Source: Amoebidium appalachense (Eukaryota > Ichthyosporea). Taken from it: a stretch of DNA of 64,000 nucleotides. Position 1 is the first letter of the stretch, and every line of letters begins with the position of its first letter. The stretch covers positions 2,046,001 to 2,110,000 of the forward strand of contig CAVNZM010000006.1 of the NCBI GenBank assembly GCA_963693365.1. The letters are read 5' to 3'. Position numbers and translations under genes: made by a program. Under the pieces are notes generated by a model. The model did not search any database. It saw only the letters and a list, made by a program, of their open reading frames with translations, and was not told the DNA's origin. Positions 12,007 through 36,643 of this stretch are shown here, piece by piece.

Positions 12007-14178
12007 TATGGCTGTCTTCAGGCAGAAAATGCCTCAGCCTCTCAAACTCCGCTCTCTCTTTGAAGAATTAAAGGCAAATTTCCTTTCATACACTGGAAAA
12101 TGGCCTGGCCAGGCTCTAATTTATACACCCATGCGGTATAATTCCCCTTCAATCTTCGTAGGTAACAGCGAACATGTTACAAGTCGGAGACAGAAAAACG
12201 GTGACCGTTATGTTTATCCTAGAGTCTAAGAGCGCTTACAAATTTGTATCGTTCACGGCTAATGTAAGCATTACTTATGATGTCATCAAATTGCTATTAA
12301 GACTACAAAATTCGACTGTTAAAGAGGGCTAAACATTGTACGATAGCAACAGATGTTTATTGTCCAATCAACTATGGTAAATAATATTTACTACCCAAAA
12401 ATAGCATCTTTTACTCCTTATATGGGAACACAATAAAAGCACGAGGCTGTAGGCTCTTTAATATTGGCGGTTGGACACGCTTGTGCGTAATATACAGTTT
12501 CGTTTTCTCCTCGCGTAACTGTCTACACGGCGGTAGGAGGGAACGGTTTTTTCAAGTTATGAATCAGGAAGGGAAGAATATTTTTTAACTTCTAGAAAGA
12601 AAGGTGAAAGGCAAGGGTGGACACCAAGCACGATTCCCAGTTTCGTTCACACATCGGTCACACCATCGGGGCTTGAAAGCCAAAGGTCAGTTGAGAAGAA
12701 CTTGAAAGAAACAGAAGCCAAGAAGTTTTTTTTTGTATGATACAAGCAGACTTCAGCAGTTTTTTCTTTATATTAGGCTAGGCTACATTTTTATCTATTT
12801 AAGATGAAATTCTTGTCGGTTGTAGCAAATTACCGCTTCTTCGCGTCCATGTAGTCCAGTTTTTCGCTTGCTGCTTGGCTGTCCTCGTTTCCTTGCTCAC
12901 CGAACCCAAAGTTATGTTTGTTGACCGCAGAAGTCGTTTCTTAGAATTCTACAAACGAAGCCTTATGTTGGCCGTTTTCTTTGCGATCAGAGCTTCCTTC
13001 ACAGTCTTTCTTGTAGTGGCATAACACCTCTTTTTCAGAGTAGGCACTTCCTTTCAGCTCTTCTCACTCACATCTCACCACGCTTACTAATAGTTTTATC
13101 GTTGGTTTAGAATCAAAAGTAAGGAAGGTTTTCTTTCTCTGCATCCACGTGCTCTATAGTTACTTTTCGACAGCTGCAAACAACCCAAACAACGATTTCA
13201 GTTCCAAGTGAACGATCTTAGAGAAAATCACTGTTTTAGTGCTGCTTGAAAGCAGCAACGGATAGGTTTTGTTCTTGAAACAAGCACCTGATGTTAGGAC
13301 TCACACGTTTAGGAGTTAGGCAAGAAGGCTTCGAACAGGTTCTATTTCTAACATTTTAGTATAGGTAAAACATAAAACACTCCCCCCTTCTCCACTTCTT
13401 TTCTTGAGCATTCAGAGCTGAAGTTTCCAGTGGGTTTGGCAAGTGCTTGCCACATACAGGTCGCAAGCTTCGTATAACGAAATCCTCTCGAGTCCCGTCG
13501 GTGTCCTTGCAACGGAAACATGTCGGTAATCGGGCATAGTTGTGTCCTTGATAGTGCCTGGCAACTTCTGCTGTGGTCTCGTGTGATGAGGGAAGAAAAG
13601 CCACGAAGACGAAGACAACCTCCAGAATAGTTGCAGCCGTACGCTTCGACATGAGCGGCGATGCCTTATGAGTCACGGTGTGGAGCATTTGTGTCCAACC
13701 AGGAGAACGAGTCGACAGTCGGGTGTTGTTGTGGACGTTTGCTGAGCCGTCGAGTAACGGCCTCTCATGTTTCATCTTGTTACTCTCTCCCTAATTTAGT
13801 ACTGTGGGGTACTGTCATAGACTAGGGTTCACAGCTAAATTCTGGTTTGCTTCGGTAATCGTTTTGCAAATAGTTTGCCAAGCAAACGGTTCATAAAAGT
13901 TTGCCATGCAACGTCTTACGGGTCAAAAGGTTGGTGCTAACGTGTCCCTGTTCACTATTTTCCTGCACACAACATTCGTGCTCCTACGTGAGCCGCTCTT
14001 TCTCAACTCCTTCTTTCTCCTCCAACATGCACCACCATCACACCTTTGCCTAATCAAACATGATACACATCTCCCATGCGCCTCCCTCTTTTTTTTTTTC
14101 CTTTCTTGTTGCATGCCATGCAGTTGCGAGAGGCGGTGCCCATAACCCAGTCAGGACGGCGTTTTGGCGCCCCCAAAC
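12007..14178. other. Divergent spacer between Homer-like and ZC3H18-like genes
   Basis: About 2.1 kb of mostly unique, unusually tract-free sequence between two genes that point away from each other, so it should contain both promoters. A 139-codon frame exists on the minus strand (13775-13356), but it matches nothing I know and has no splice context, so I do not call it. T-rich stretches near 14090 directly precede the ZC3H18-like start. No TATA box is convincing. Confidence 0.5.
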
Positions 14179-25706
<11,528 letters not shown>

Positions 25707-26418
25707 TGGGTGGTGTGTTTTTTCTCTGGGTGTGTTGGGTGGTATGGTGTTGAGGGTGGGAAAGGTTTAGTGGTGGTTTCTTTTGCACGCATGTCTCCTG
25801 TAAGCGGGGACGGGATGGGGAGAGGCGGTGGTTTATAATGTTGACGTTTTCTCGGTGTTCAATCAGGGTGTCTAGTAAATAACACATCTCTTTAGATGTT
25901 TCTTTATGCATGTAATTGTGAAGTTGTGTGGCGGTGGGTCTGTTTTCAGTATCCGCATGTGCAATGTGCTTGCTCGTGTATTGTCTTGTGGGCTTTATAG
26001 GTCGTGGAATGCAATGAGTGAGTAGCTTGGGGATGTTGTTTGAGAGTCTTTTAGAGGAGTGGCATTTTCTTCTTGCAAGGTGGCAAAATACCACACGATG
26101 TTGGAAACACATTCTACTATAATCAGGAACATTAATATACACCGCACGGCCTGCTCTCGAACGTTGTTATAATTTTGACTTGTCATATGAACCGTAGATT
26201 TTCCAGTCAGTTATCTTAACACGGTGAAACCATTGGCTGAACATATGCAAGTGGTCAGGTGGGTTGGTTGCGCTTCTGAGAAGAATGTAATGTTGTGGCT
26301 GTTTTAGAACCCAATAGACCAACGTGACGGAGAGTGCCTAAGAAAATATCCTGTTGACGGGGCAAAAATCCACGAATCACCCACTCCACCCTCCCTTTTT
26401 CTCTTTCTCCCAGACATC

Positions 26419-26810
26419 TTTACTTCCATGCAACCGGGCATGGTTGCTCTGTGTCGTGCATCTGTAAGCACATACGTGTTTGTCGCTGCACTGCATTAGT
26501 TTGCACACACATCTTCACCGTTTTGCTCACCTTGCTTGCATAAGCAACCCTGCTCGTCTTTGATCAAGACGGGTTGACCCACCCAAGTTCAGTTGATGCT
26601 GCTGTCTGAGTTGGAGCGTCGTATATACGCGGGCTAAGGGGTCGAAACTCAGACGCAATTGATGACTTGGGCCCTCCCTGAGGATGGGCTCTGCTTATGA
26701 CGCATACTGTGCGCATGGCTGATGCTGCATACTTGAATGTTTGCCTTTGCATGTGTCCTGCACCATGCTTCTCATCGTGTATGCGTACTTCGTACTGTGT
26801 TCCGCATTCA
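26419..26810 (+). repeat. Family A structured repeat, long copy 2
   Basis: 392 bp, nearly identical to 18205-18596, including all core stems, with differences mostly at single sites (for example GGAGAGTCG versus GGAGCGTCG). It ends in GCATTCAAA followed by about 25 C, whereas copy 1 ends in GCATTC followed by 25 A. The high identity implies recent amplification. Confidence 0.65.
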
Positions 26811-26845
<35 letters not shown>

Positions 26846-27083
26846 TCTTCTCCCCTTGGGCCGGGGGCTCTGCGCCCCTGCGCGCTGGTCAACACATTCT
26901 CCCCCCCCCCCGCCCTCCCGCCCTCTCCCCTCCTTCCCTCCTCGGGGCCAAAAATTAGGTTATAACAGCGGCCTTCCAAAAATTTAAGATTATGCCCCGC
27001 ACCCTCAATTTGGGGGTTCTTAATGGCGGACGGCATCTCTACACCACGCCAAGCCAGGCCCTTTTATGGGCAAAACTTTCATG

Positions 27084-27088
<5 letters not shown>

Positions 27089-27122
<34 letters not shown>

Positions 27123-27124
27123 CT

Positions 27125-27178
<54 letters not shown>
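27089..27178. repeat. T-run/G-run composite, about 90 bp
   Basis: A T run of about 32, a short TC interruption, then a G run of about 50: the largest example of a recurring junction in which a T run lies immediately 5' of a G run on the same strand. Other examples start near 3413, 8605, 15128, 17503, 21950, 22322, 28757 and 42355. Confidence 0.9.
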
Positions 27179-28206
27179 TTCCACATGTGAATCGCAAGTA
27201 CACAACCCGTACAGTGGCTGAGGGGGGCCGGGGGGAGCCCTTTGTTTTTGGGGGGAAGAGGGGGAGGGGGAGAGGAGAGCTCGTTTGGGAGAGCAGGGGT
27301 AAAGGAGGGGGGGGGGGGGGGGGGGGGGGGGAAGACGTCAAGTTGAACACGGTGTGGAACAATGTAAAGAGAGACAGTGGCAGATATGAATATACAGGGT
27401 GACCGAGGAACGATCATACTATGTATTGTCCACCTGCCGGGGGGGGGAGGGGGGGGGGGGGGGGGGGGGGGCGGCGGCAGGGGCAGAGCCCGGGCCCAGA
27501 AGCCAGCCTTAGGTGTTGCACGAATTTATAAGCTTGATGTACACGAGTAAATTCTCTGATAACTCTAGCAGTACTCACACGGTTACAGTCAGAACACTAC
27601 ATCAAGTTGAGCGACAATCCCAAATATGTACATGTCCAATAAACATACACTTTGAGTCAAGGAGTCTCTGATATTTATATTTAATTGCTTACGAATTGTT
27701 CCCGGAATTCAACCTCTGTCGAATTGAAAGGCAGATTTGCAGTTCTTCCCATTGTCCAACCTATCTGCACTAAAATCTTATAATCCTTACTGTATAATTT
27801 CAATAATCAGTCCCTGCAGCCGGCTAAAGACCATACACATACCTACATCGATGAAGTTTTTTTTGGGGCGGCTCAGAAGTTTTTTGAGGGAGATCAGTCA
27901 ACTTGACTCACATACACTAAGCATAAATCTGTCTAGACCAAGAATACAGAAACACAGACTAGTACCCGGTGACTGTGACCTGCAATACACGAGTGTTGGA
28001 CTGCTCTGCCCGTGCCCCCCCCCCCCCCCCCCCCCCCTCCCCCCCAACTCTCCCCCTCACTTTCATTCTTTCTCCCCCTCCCGTCCCTCTAGGCCTTACA
28101 CCTTTTACAAAACAGCTATAGTAAATGCCAATCATTCTTCCACGCAAACCAACTGCGAAATTTTAGGGGGACGTGTGAACACCAGCCGTAACTCTTTCAG
28201 CTAAAA

Positions 28207-28769
28207 TTAGCCTACGATGGTTGCCCAACCAGACAGGTCTGTGGCATTTTCAGGGGCTGGCCGCCAATGCTCCTCTGTAGGTTCATCGGGGGTCTCCTGC
28301 AAATTATACCATATCAGGAAATAGTTTAACCATATATGGAAATTGGGATTTATACAATTTGGATTGCACACCTTTTTTGCAGTGATGCAGATGCATAGAG
28401 ACTTCGATGATTTCTAAGTGATCAGTTGGTGTACAGATCAGAGCCATGAGCACCTTAGGTATGTGTGTGTGTGTGTGTGCGCGCGTGCACATATCTCTGT
28501 GTGAGTGCACACACGCTTAGGGTACGTACGTGTGTTGGTGCGTGTGTACTAATGTGTACACACGTATGCCTCCGGGATCTTCCAATAGTATTTGTAATTT
28601 TCCGTGGGTGTATGTGCACCGTTCTTGTGTAAGTGAATTCCGTGCACTTGAGGGAATACTTTCTAGGAAAGGAGAGGGGGGGGGGGGGGGGAGGGAGGGG
28701 GAAGGGGACGGGAGGGATGGTGGGAAGACGGGAGAAATAGTGGTGTACCTCTCGGGGTTTTTTTTTTTT

Positions 28770-28800
<31 letters not shown>

Positions 28801-29391
28801 GGGGGGATGGAGGAGAAGGGCGTGATTACACCGGGGTTAGACCGAGGCCTTTGTGGTTAGAAGTTGAGGCCGGGGGTTGAGGGGGGGGGGGGGGGGGGGG
28901 GGGGGAGGAGGGGGTGAGGAGGGGAAATAAGAGGTAGAGGAGGGATGGGGAGGGGGGGGGCGGGGTAGGAGGGGAAGTGAGACGTGGGGGGGGGGGGGGG
29001 GGGGGGGGTAGCAGTAGCTGTGGGAAGACGGACGGGTGGGAAGGCAGGGGGCCCCAGGGGGAGGGTGGGGGGGGGGGGGGGGAGAGGGGGGGGGGGGGGA
29101 GAGGGGGGGGGGGGAAGAGGGGGGAGGAGAGGCAGATTACCAGGATGGCACGAACTGCATCCTCTCCCATGGCTGCCACATTCCGGGCCGCCCTGGTACG
29201 AGTCAGCCCGACCCGTTTCACCAACTCATCAACGAGATTCGAATCGATTCCGGTCAGATCGACATCACCCATTTCGGACTCGGGGGGGTCGGCAAAGTAG
29301 AGGCGGTGCTGGCGGTCATCCTCCTGAATGTGTGCGTGTGCGTGTGTGAGTGTGTGTATGTGTGTATGTGTGTGTGTGTGTGTGTGTGTGC

Positions 29392-29462
<71 letters not shown>

Positions 29463-29586
29463 TGTGTGTGTGTGTGTGCGTGTGTGCGTGTGTGCGTGTG
29501 TGGGCACGCACATGTGTGCTTGTGTTCGCCGGTCTGCATCCATATGTGTGCTGAAATTTGTATGTGTGTGTGCATCGGGGGAGGGG

Positions 29587-29621
<35 letters not shown>

Positions 29622-31530
29622 AGGGAAGGGGTAGGTCAGTTTGAAAAAAAGACATCATCGAACATGTCTCAAGAGATGGAAAAGGAGGGAAGTGGGGATG
29701 GAGGAACGGCGGTGGCGGTGGGCGGAGAGGGGGAGGGGGGTGTTAAGGGTGTGTGTGTGGGGGGGGGGGGGGGGAGGGGGGGGGGATAAATTGTTTTAAG
29801 TGTGCATGCCGCTATACTTTCGTGGTGTTGCTAGTTTCCGTGTCAATATGCACGTAAATTTTGGGGAGGAATAACGGGTGGCCAACCAACGAACGAGTGC
29901 ATACAAGGGCAAATAATCAGAGGTGGGGGTGGGGCGTGTGTGTGTGTGTCGGGGGGAGGGGGGGGGGGGGGGTAGAGGGGGGACACGAAAGGAGGGAGAG
30001 GGAGGGAGGGGGTGTAAGAAGGGACAGAAAGGGAGAGGGTAGAGGGAATGTGGGATGGCGTGGGGTGGGGTGGGGGGTGGGGTGGGAGTGGGGGTGGGGG
30101 CTGGGTGGGTGGGTGGGTGGTGGTGGTGGTGGTGGTGGTGGTGGTGGTGGGGGGGGGGGGGGGAGGGGGGGGGGGGGGGGATTTGTTATTAAAAGCAGCA
30201 TCTGACGCTTGCCCTAATGAGATGTTATTGTAAAAGCACAAAATTCAATAGTGCAAGTTCACCCATATCAAAGATAGGGGAACAGGTGATGGTCTCAGAG
30301 GACCCGAGGAGGGGGGAGAGGAGGGAGGGGGGAAGGTATGTTCGGAATAAAGGTGTACAGCTATTGAATGTTCAGTCTTATACGGGGGGGGAGGGGGAGG
30401 GGGATAGGGGGGGGGGAGAGGGGGAGAGCATTTGCTGAATGAATTCTGTGTAGGCAGAGGGAGGAGGAATAGGGGTGGCTTAAAAAGAACATTGTTTAAT
30501 ACCTCAAACAACACAGAATGCCCCCCCCTCCCCCCCCCCCCCCCCCGGCTCCTCCCCCCCCCCTCCCCGCCATCATTTTTCCTCCCCATTTTCCTTACTT
30601 CTTCCCCATCTCCCCCCCCCCTTCCCCCCTCCAACCTCACCACCACCAAAAAGAAAAGCAAAAAAAGGACATGCAAACACAAACCATACCACCGTCGGCT
30701 ATACACCAATAACGCATCCATATGCACATGTATGTGTTAGCAACCGCAGGGGGTATTGAATCAACCTACCCCCCCCCCCCCCCCCTCCCCCATACACACA
30801 CACACGTAAATGTACCCCCCTCCCCCCCCTTTCCCCACCTCCCCTCTCCTTTAGACACTCACGTACAAATCGCCACACGTGGGGACACACACTTTAGATG
30901 GGTTAAAAAACCACATTTCCACACACAAATACCGTGAGCACACACAGTCACACATCGACATACACACTAGGCTCACAACTACCCCCCCCCCCCCCCCCCC
31001 CCTCCTCCCTCTCTTCCCACCCACTCAGCCACCCCTTCACCCCCCCCTCACCCACCCACCCCATTTCCCCCCTCTCTCGGTCTTCCATTACCAATTCATG
31101 ATCCCCTCCATTCCAAACCAAAACCCGTGTTACAGTACCGCCTAAACCCCATAAATCTACCTGAAATTAGTGCCCGAAGAAAAACTTAAATACATAACGT
31201 CATTGGTACACATAGATTTAAAAACGTTAGTTACGTACAAAATCAGGCTTGTAGTCCACCAGTTTGAGCTTGTGGTCGTATTCAGGCCGGGAAGTTGCAC
31301 GAAGCACGTTCAGGTCTTGTACGTGAAAATTGCCGACTATAATGTATCCCTCGGGCCCAAAATACACGGTGGGTGACGGAAACACAAAGAGAACCTGTGT
31401 GTGTGTGTGTGTTGAGGGGGGGGGGGGGGGGGGGGGGGGAGAGGGGCGGAAAGGGGGGGGGAGAGAGGGGGAGGGAGAAGGGAGAAGGAGGGGGGAGGGA
31501 AGGAGGGGGGTGGGTTTGGTGTGTGTTGTG

Positions 31531-31598
<68 letters not shown>

Positions 31599-33145
31599 CG
31601 TGCGTGCGCCTGCATGCGTGCGTGCGTGCGCGCCCGTGTGTGTGTGTATGCACGGTATGTGTTTGTGTGCCTGTGGAAGGGAGGGTGGGGAGGGAGAGAG
31701 AGGGGGGTGTATGCAAGAGTACGTGTGTGTGTGTGTATGCAAGAGTACGTGTGTGTGTGTATGCAAGAGTACGTGTGTGTGTGTATGTGTCGATGATTGC
31801 TTGTTGTCAGATAATCAAGCTCTAGGACTGGAAACGGGGAAGGGCAGCTCGTCTGTTCTAGAAGCTCCTGTAAGCATTTCAGTTGATTTATTCCTTCAAT
31901 AAAATCTCAGAAGTTACATCACAACCATGCATCTAGCCACGCCATGAGCTTTCCCGAATCCTCCCCCAGACTCTGTGAGATGTATAACTCTTTGCATAGT
32001 GTAATGCAAACATAGAAGGGGTCCTATGTGAGGGATGGTGTGTGTATGTGTTGGGGTTGGTGGGTTGGTGGTGGTGATGGTGGTAGGGTAGGACGGGGGG
32101 GGGGGGGGGGGGGGGGGGGGAGGGGGGGGCGTGTGTATGTATTGGAGGAGGGGTGGGTGTGTGTGTGTGTGTGTAGGGGGGGGGGGAGGGGGGAGGTGGG
32201 GGAGGGAGGAGGGAAGCAAAGTATAAAAACGTGACAGTGGGTTAGGAAGCAAATGAAGCCTACGGTAAGGTTTTTGTGACTCTTTCGGTTCTTTGTAGAA
32301 GGCGGGGAAGGGTGGCATGTGGGGGGGCCTTGGAGTGTATTGAACTACCAGATGAAAAGGGACCCAGATTTGCCGAGAAAAAGAGGAAAGAGGCCTTAAA
32401 AAGAAATGAGAGAACGGGTGGTTGGAGGCTCCCCGAGGGGGGGGGGGGGGGGGGGGGGCAAGAGGAAAGGGATCGATGGAGACGGGAAGGAAAGGTAGGG
32501 CGGAGCAGGGAGAGGTGGGGGATGGGGGGGGGGGAAGCGGGAAAAAGGCCCGGGGGGAGGGAGGGGGGGAGGGGGGGAAAACACTCACATCGGGTTTCTT
32601 AACTAGAGTGACCCTCAGTATCCCCTCCACCTTTTGCAGCTTCAGTTTCTCCGTCAGATACTTGTTCACCTGTTAGGTTGCAACAGTGCAGTTATGAAAA
32701 TGGCAGTGATTCTAGTAGGCTGCTCTGAGGAAGAATGTACCCCTTTCCGCCGTTCACTCTTACTCCCCCCGCCAGCCCCCCTCCCTTTACCCCTCCTCCC
32801 TTCTATTAAAACATATCTGATGCTCAAGTCGAAGGGGTGACTTCTTCTGAAAATACCTAACAGTTGCCTAGATTATCTTCAGTGTCCAATATAATGTTTA
32901 TGACAAAAATATTCTCCACCCGCCACCTCTATCGAGTCCAAAACATGCCGCAAGGGTGCCACATTTCCCGACATGCGCACTTCGCCACTGAATATTCATA
33001 CCTATTTGTGGCATCCCCCCCCCCCCCCAAAAAAAAAAAAAAAAAAAATCATAACAGAAATACTAATAAAATGCCTAAACACAAAAACGCCCCCCCCCCC
33101 CCCCCCCATCTCCCTATCTCCACCCCCCTTACCCTCCCCCATAAA

Positions 33146-33233
<88 letters not shown>

Positions 33234-34687
33234 CACAAGCACACAAACACAACTCATCCCCCCCCCCCCCCCTCGCCCCCCTCCCCCTCCACCAACCTCC
33301 CCCGGGGGTCCAACCACCCCATGCATCTCTGCCCCCCCTCCCCCCCCCCCCCCTCCCCACCCTCCCCAACTATCCCTCCCTCCCCCCTCCCCCCGCCCAT
33401 ACACCCCCTGACCACCACCACCACCCCCTCTCTCCCCCCGTACTTCCCCGTAAACGCACATCCCCTCATTGCAAAACCTTTGGGAAAAATCAGCAGGTTG
33501 AACCTTGGGTAGCCCAATTCGATTTTATCACAAGGTCTTAAATGCAAAGCCTTGTGCTTTGCCACCTAAGCACCCCCCCCCCCCCCCCCCCCCCCCCCCC
33601 ATCTCTCCAGTCACCTCCAGATACATAAAAGTCTTGATTTAAAAAACACAGAGTAGACACTGTGCATTGTTGCACCTTCCCACACACCTAATTTCTCATG
33701 TGTCGCAAAGATTGAGCCGGGATCTGGATTTCGATTTTGTGTAGGAAAAAAAGGTGTGCGGGAGAGCACTTCAGTAAGAAATCTTAAATTTTTATTTATT
33801 TATTATTATTTTTTTTTTGGGGGGGGGGGGGGGAGGGGGGGGAAGGGTGGGACAAGGAAAGGGGAGGGGGGTGGGGGGGGGGGGGACAAGGGGAGGGGGG
33901 TTAGGGGAGGGAGGGGGAAGGGGTGGTGACGGAGAAGGGTGTCAACGGAATGCAGTTGGCACATTACGAGGGTTGAGGCTTCGATGAATTCGAAACCGCC
34001 CGAATTGAGTGGGTGGTGGTGGCGTTGGAGAAGAGGGGGGAGGAGCTGGGGGGAGGGGGCTGGGGAACGAACTGGGGGCAAGGGGGGTAAGGGGGTTACA
34101 AAGGAGGGGGGGGGGGGACGTGTGAACACCTTTTCCTCACTCCTGGTCAACATCTCCTCCTTTACCTCTCCGCCCACCGCATGCTCGTCTCCCTCCCCTC
34201 CGCCGAAAAACTCTTCAAAATCAGAGTCTGTCCCCGTGTCATCCACCAAAGTGTACTCATCCAAATTTGGAATAACCCCAACACTCTCCTCTTTCACTCC
34301 CTTTGTGCTCTCACCTCCTGCAGTGCTCCCGTTTTCCTTTTTCGCTGCGGCACCCTGCGAACTTCCCCCTCCTCCTCCTTTTCCTTTGCTCTTATCACCC
34401 TTCCCTTTTCCCTTTGCGTTTCCTGCCTTATCTGGTGAGCCCCCACTCCCCCTCCCTTTCCCTCTCATCAAGTTGCCTTTTTTCCCCGATGACCCAGATG
34501 CCCCTGTGGGTGCTCTTTTCTGTGTTTCCGTGTTTGTGTTTGTTTTTGCACCACTTCCCGTTCCGCTCTTTGTACTCCCTCCACCGCTCGAACCTTGTGT
34601 CGATGGGGGTGTGGGGGTGTTTGTTGCCAACGGTTGTGTCTGTGCCGGGGGGGTACCGTTGTTTTTTTTCGCTCCCGTACCGGACAT
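28207..34687 (-). CDS. Divergent nascent-polypeptide-associated complex alpha (NAC + UBA) protein, five coding exons
   Basis: Exons leftwards: 34687-34130, 32669-32589, 31394-31239, 29323-29141 and 28296-28207; every junction is phase 0, giving about 355 residues. Exon 1 encodes about 186 residues of Ser/Gly/Thr/Lys-rich low complexity, then an acidic stretch ([20 protein letters not shown]). Exons 2-3 form a NAC domain: [18 protein letters not shown] joined to [20 protein letters not shown] and GNFHVQDL, matching the alpha-NAC pattern (GLxxVxGVxRVTIrKxxxILFVIxxPDVYKSPxxxxYIVFGEAKIEDL). Exon 4 gives a UBA-like segment, [20 protein letters not shown] with [20 protein letters not shown], as in the alpha-NAC C-terminus. 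Exon 5 adds a 29-residue tail. Alpha-NAC binds nascent chains at the ribosome exit as a dimer with beta-NAC. The long N-terminus and the extra 22 residues between the NAC and UBA segments are unusual, so a specialised paralogue is possible. Confidence 0.78.
33147..33231. repeat. (AC)n microsatellite, about 85 bp
   Basis: A nearly perfect (AC)42 array in the first intron of the NAC-like gene, flanked by C runs on both sides. Confidence 0.95.
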
Positions 34688-35582
34688 TTTCTAATCCTTT
34701 TAGCCAACGTTTATGGTGATAAGGTCTATCCTGGCAATAATAGTCTACCCGGGTTCCTGTTCATAACCAAAAAAAAAGTCAACGAACGAAGATTTGCTGC
34801 TCGTCTTACGAGGGGTATGTTGTTGTTGTTGTGCCTTGTGATGCTTGCCACGAAATACGGTGTGTGAGGGTGACGCACACACACTATCTGACTCAGCTGT
34901 TACAGTTGCCACCTGTCACACTTGACACCCGGAAGAAAACGATACCCAATCCGGGGCGTGGCAGGCGCGAGCTCGTGCGGCTCAAACTCGGCATTCTCTC
35001 GGTCTAATGAAAGTTATGTAAAAATTGCCACGCCTCCTATATTCCTGTGCAAGCAATAGTAAATCAGTCAACGCATTCAGTTTAGCACCTATCTGCTTCG
35101 TTTACTGTTTACGCCCAAGGCCTCCTAATGAAACAGCACTGGGCATATCGGGTAGGCTTGTTTACCCTGATAAATGTGATATTAGAAAGTTTCCCGCCAT
35201 TTTGACACCCTAAACCACATAGATTGGAAGGCCGCCGCCAATAACCAGGCCGCCTAGCCGCCTAATACACAAACCCTGCCTTGCTTCTTACTAAACGCTG
35301 CTAAGTGAAAAGTAAGAGCATAGGAACATAACCAAAAGAAGAAAACGCCTAGTATGAAAATGATACAAACAGGGGATGTTTTGCTGGCTCCGCAAAGAGA
35401 TTGTAGGGAGACCCAAATATCTCTTTTCTTTTGCCAAGCTAATAACCGACTCAAATTAATAAATTACCGTAGAAAAGATGTATTAGATCCCCCTTCCTGG
35501 CACTATTTTACCTATTAAAAGCCCGAAACCTATTTTCAGTCAATTCGATTATTAGCTTGGTGCTGGTTGGGCCACCCACCAT
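34688..35582. other. Bidirectional promoter region between NAC-like and snoRNA-host genes
   Basis: About 0.9 kb separates two divergently transcribed genes. The sequence is unique, without homopolymer tracts. A CAAGGCCTCCTAATG stretch near 35118 resembles the arm of the palindrome at 40617-40662. No exon could be supported. Confidence 0.5.
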
Positions 35583-35648
35583 CACGTGTGGTATAAAAAT
35601 GCAAAATCCTCGTTCTACTCCCTCTCTCTCTCTCTCTCCCTTCATCAG
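35583..35648 (+). promoter_or_regulatory. E-box, TATA box and 5' TOP-like start of the snoRNA host gene
   Basis: CACGTG (35583-35588) is followed 4 bases later by TATAAAAA (35592-35599), and about 25 bases further by a pyrimidine tract (CTACTCCCTCTCTCTCTCTC..., about 35615-35645), where transcription would begin. A TATA box plus a terminal oligopyrimidine start is the usual arrangement of translation-related and snoRNA host genes in animals. The start site is inferred, not measured. Confidence 0.55.
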
Positions 35649-36115
35649 CGAGACGACTCTTCGAAAATGGAACGGTAAGGACCCGAAAACTCACGGACTT
35701 GTCTTGTTCCGAGGCCTTTGTATACTGCGCGAAAGACGAGAACAATGGATTTTACTGACACCTCTAGTCTGATTACCCTTGTTGAATTCCTTCTGGCCGA
35801 CGCATGCAGCGTTTAAACGTTTCCCTTTTGGATAGAGGCTACCTTTCTCTAACACCGGCACCACATGCAGGCACACAGGACTTACGACGTACAGCATGGC
35901 CAAGGCAGTAAGCTGGAGAACGAGATAAGAGGTGGGTGTTTTCTCTATGCCTTTTCTACCTGGCAGTTGCACAAGCAAAGCAGTTTGCACTCGCTTGAGC
36001 ACGCTAGGGGGAAAGCATGTGGGTGAGAGGGGAAAAGGGACAGGCAAGCTCAACGGTAGAGGAAGTTCGAGAGAAGAGTTAGCTTTAAACGCACCAGCCG
36101 AGTGTATATTGACAA

Positions 36116-36195
36116 ACTGGCAACGATGTTCAACCAATATTTGCTACTTCAGAGGCAAGCCTATGAGACAAACCACACCATAAGACTGAGCCAGT
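36116..36195 (+). ncRNA. C/D-box snoRNA candidate S1 (intron 1)
   Basis: Terminal stem ACTGGC/GCCAGT (6 bp), degenerate C box ACGATGT, C'-like ATGAGAC and D box CTGA at 36186-36189. Stretch 36136-36148 (AATATTTGCTACT) is complementary over 13 bases to AGUAGCAAAUAUU, a conserved large-subunit rRNA segment as I remember it, in the region where yeast snR61 / human U38 act. The D' box would be CAGA, which is imperfect. The D box is 83 nt from the 3' splice site, slightly further than in the other four. Confidence 0.55.
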
Positions 36196-36369
36196 GGTTT
36201 CATCACTACATTCGCCTGTTTCCTCCCCTCCCCTGATGGGCTTTTCACTGACCCATTGTTTTTTACTTTTAGGGCTGAACGATTTCAAGCTCGTCGTTGT
36301 TGCCGATCACCAAGACCAAGAAGGTTAGTCTCTCCCTCCCCGTGTTTGCATACTTTCTTCTCTTGGCGT

Positions 36370-36450
36370 GTGGCTTTGTGATGACTCTGTTTTATACTCT
36401 AACCCAGTTCACTCTGAAACCTGATTATAAACAACACAAACTGATGCCAC
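36370..36450 (+). ncRNA. C/D-box snoRNA S2, U29/snR71-like guide (intron 2)
   Basis: All four boxes are present: C TGATGA (36379-36384), D' CTGA (36414-36417), C' TGATTA (36422-36427), D CTGA (36441-36444); terminal stem GTGGC/GCCAC. The guide before D' (36401-36412, AACCCAGTTCAC) pairs over 12 bases, with one G-U, to GUGAGCUGGGUU of large-subunit rRNA. Counting five bases from D' puts the methylation on the A of GUGAG, which as I recall is yeast 25S A2946 (snR71) and human 28S A4493 (U29). The D box is 72 nt from the 3' splice site. Confidence 0.8.
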
Positions 36451-36643
36451 TAGCACCTTGGTTCGTCTTGAGCAGCCTTCCACTTTTTCTTTTGCTCACA
36501 AGCATCATTCGTGCAGGTTCCTTGTCGACCTACCCCGTCTGAGTTCAAAGCAACTTCCTTTTTGCTCTTCTCCAGGTGAGTGCCAGTGCTCTTGTGTGAA
36601 TGCATGTCTTTTACCTGTGGAAGAGCCATTGTTGGAGAGAAAC

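Larger units (their letters stand above)
25707..28206. other. Spacer between convergent genes (ZC3H18-like and NAC-like)
   Basis: The spacer contains the presumed 3' untranslated regions of both genes, a long family A copy (26419-26810), and the largest T-run/G-run composite of the window (about T32 from 27089, then G50 to about 27178). A GC-rich stretch at 27440-27510 follows. No other exon could be supported. AGTAAA near 25875 might serve the upstream gene as a poly(A) signal. Confidence 0.5.

Noticed and set aside
13356-13775. 139-codon frame on the minus strand
   Set aside because: No family similarity that I recognise, no exon borders, and it lies between two divergent promoters; likely chance.
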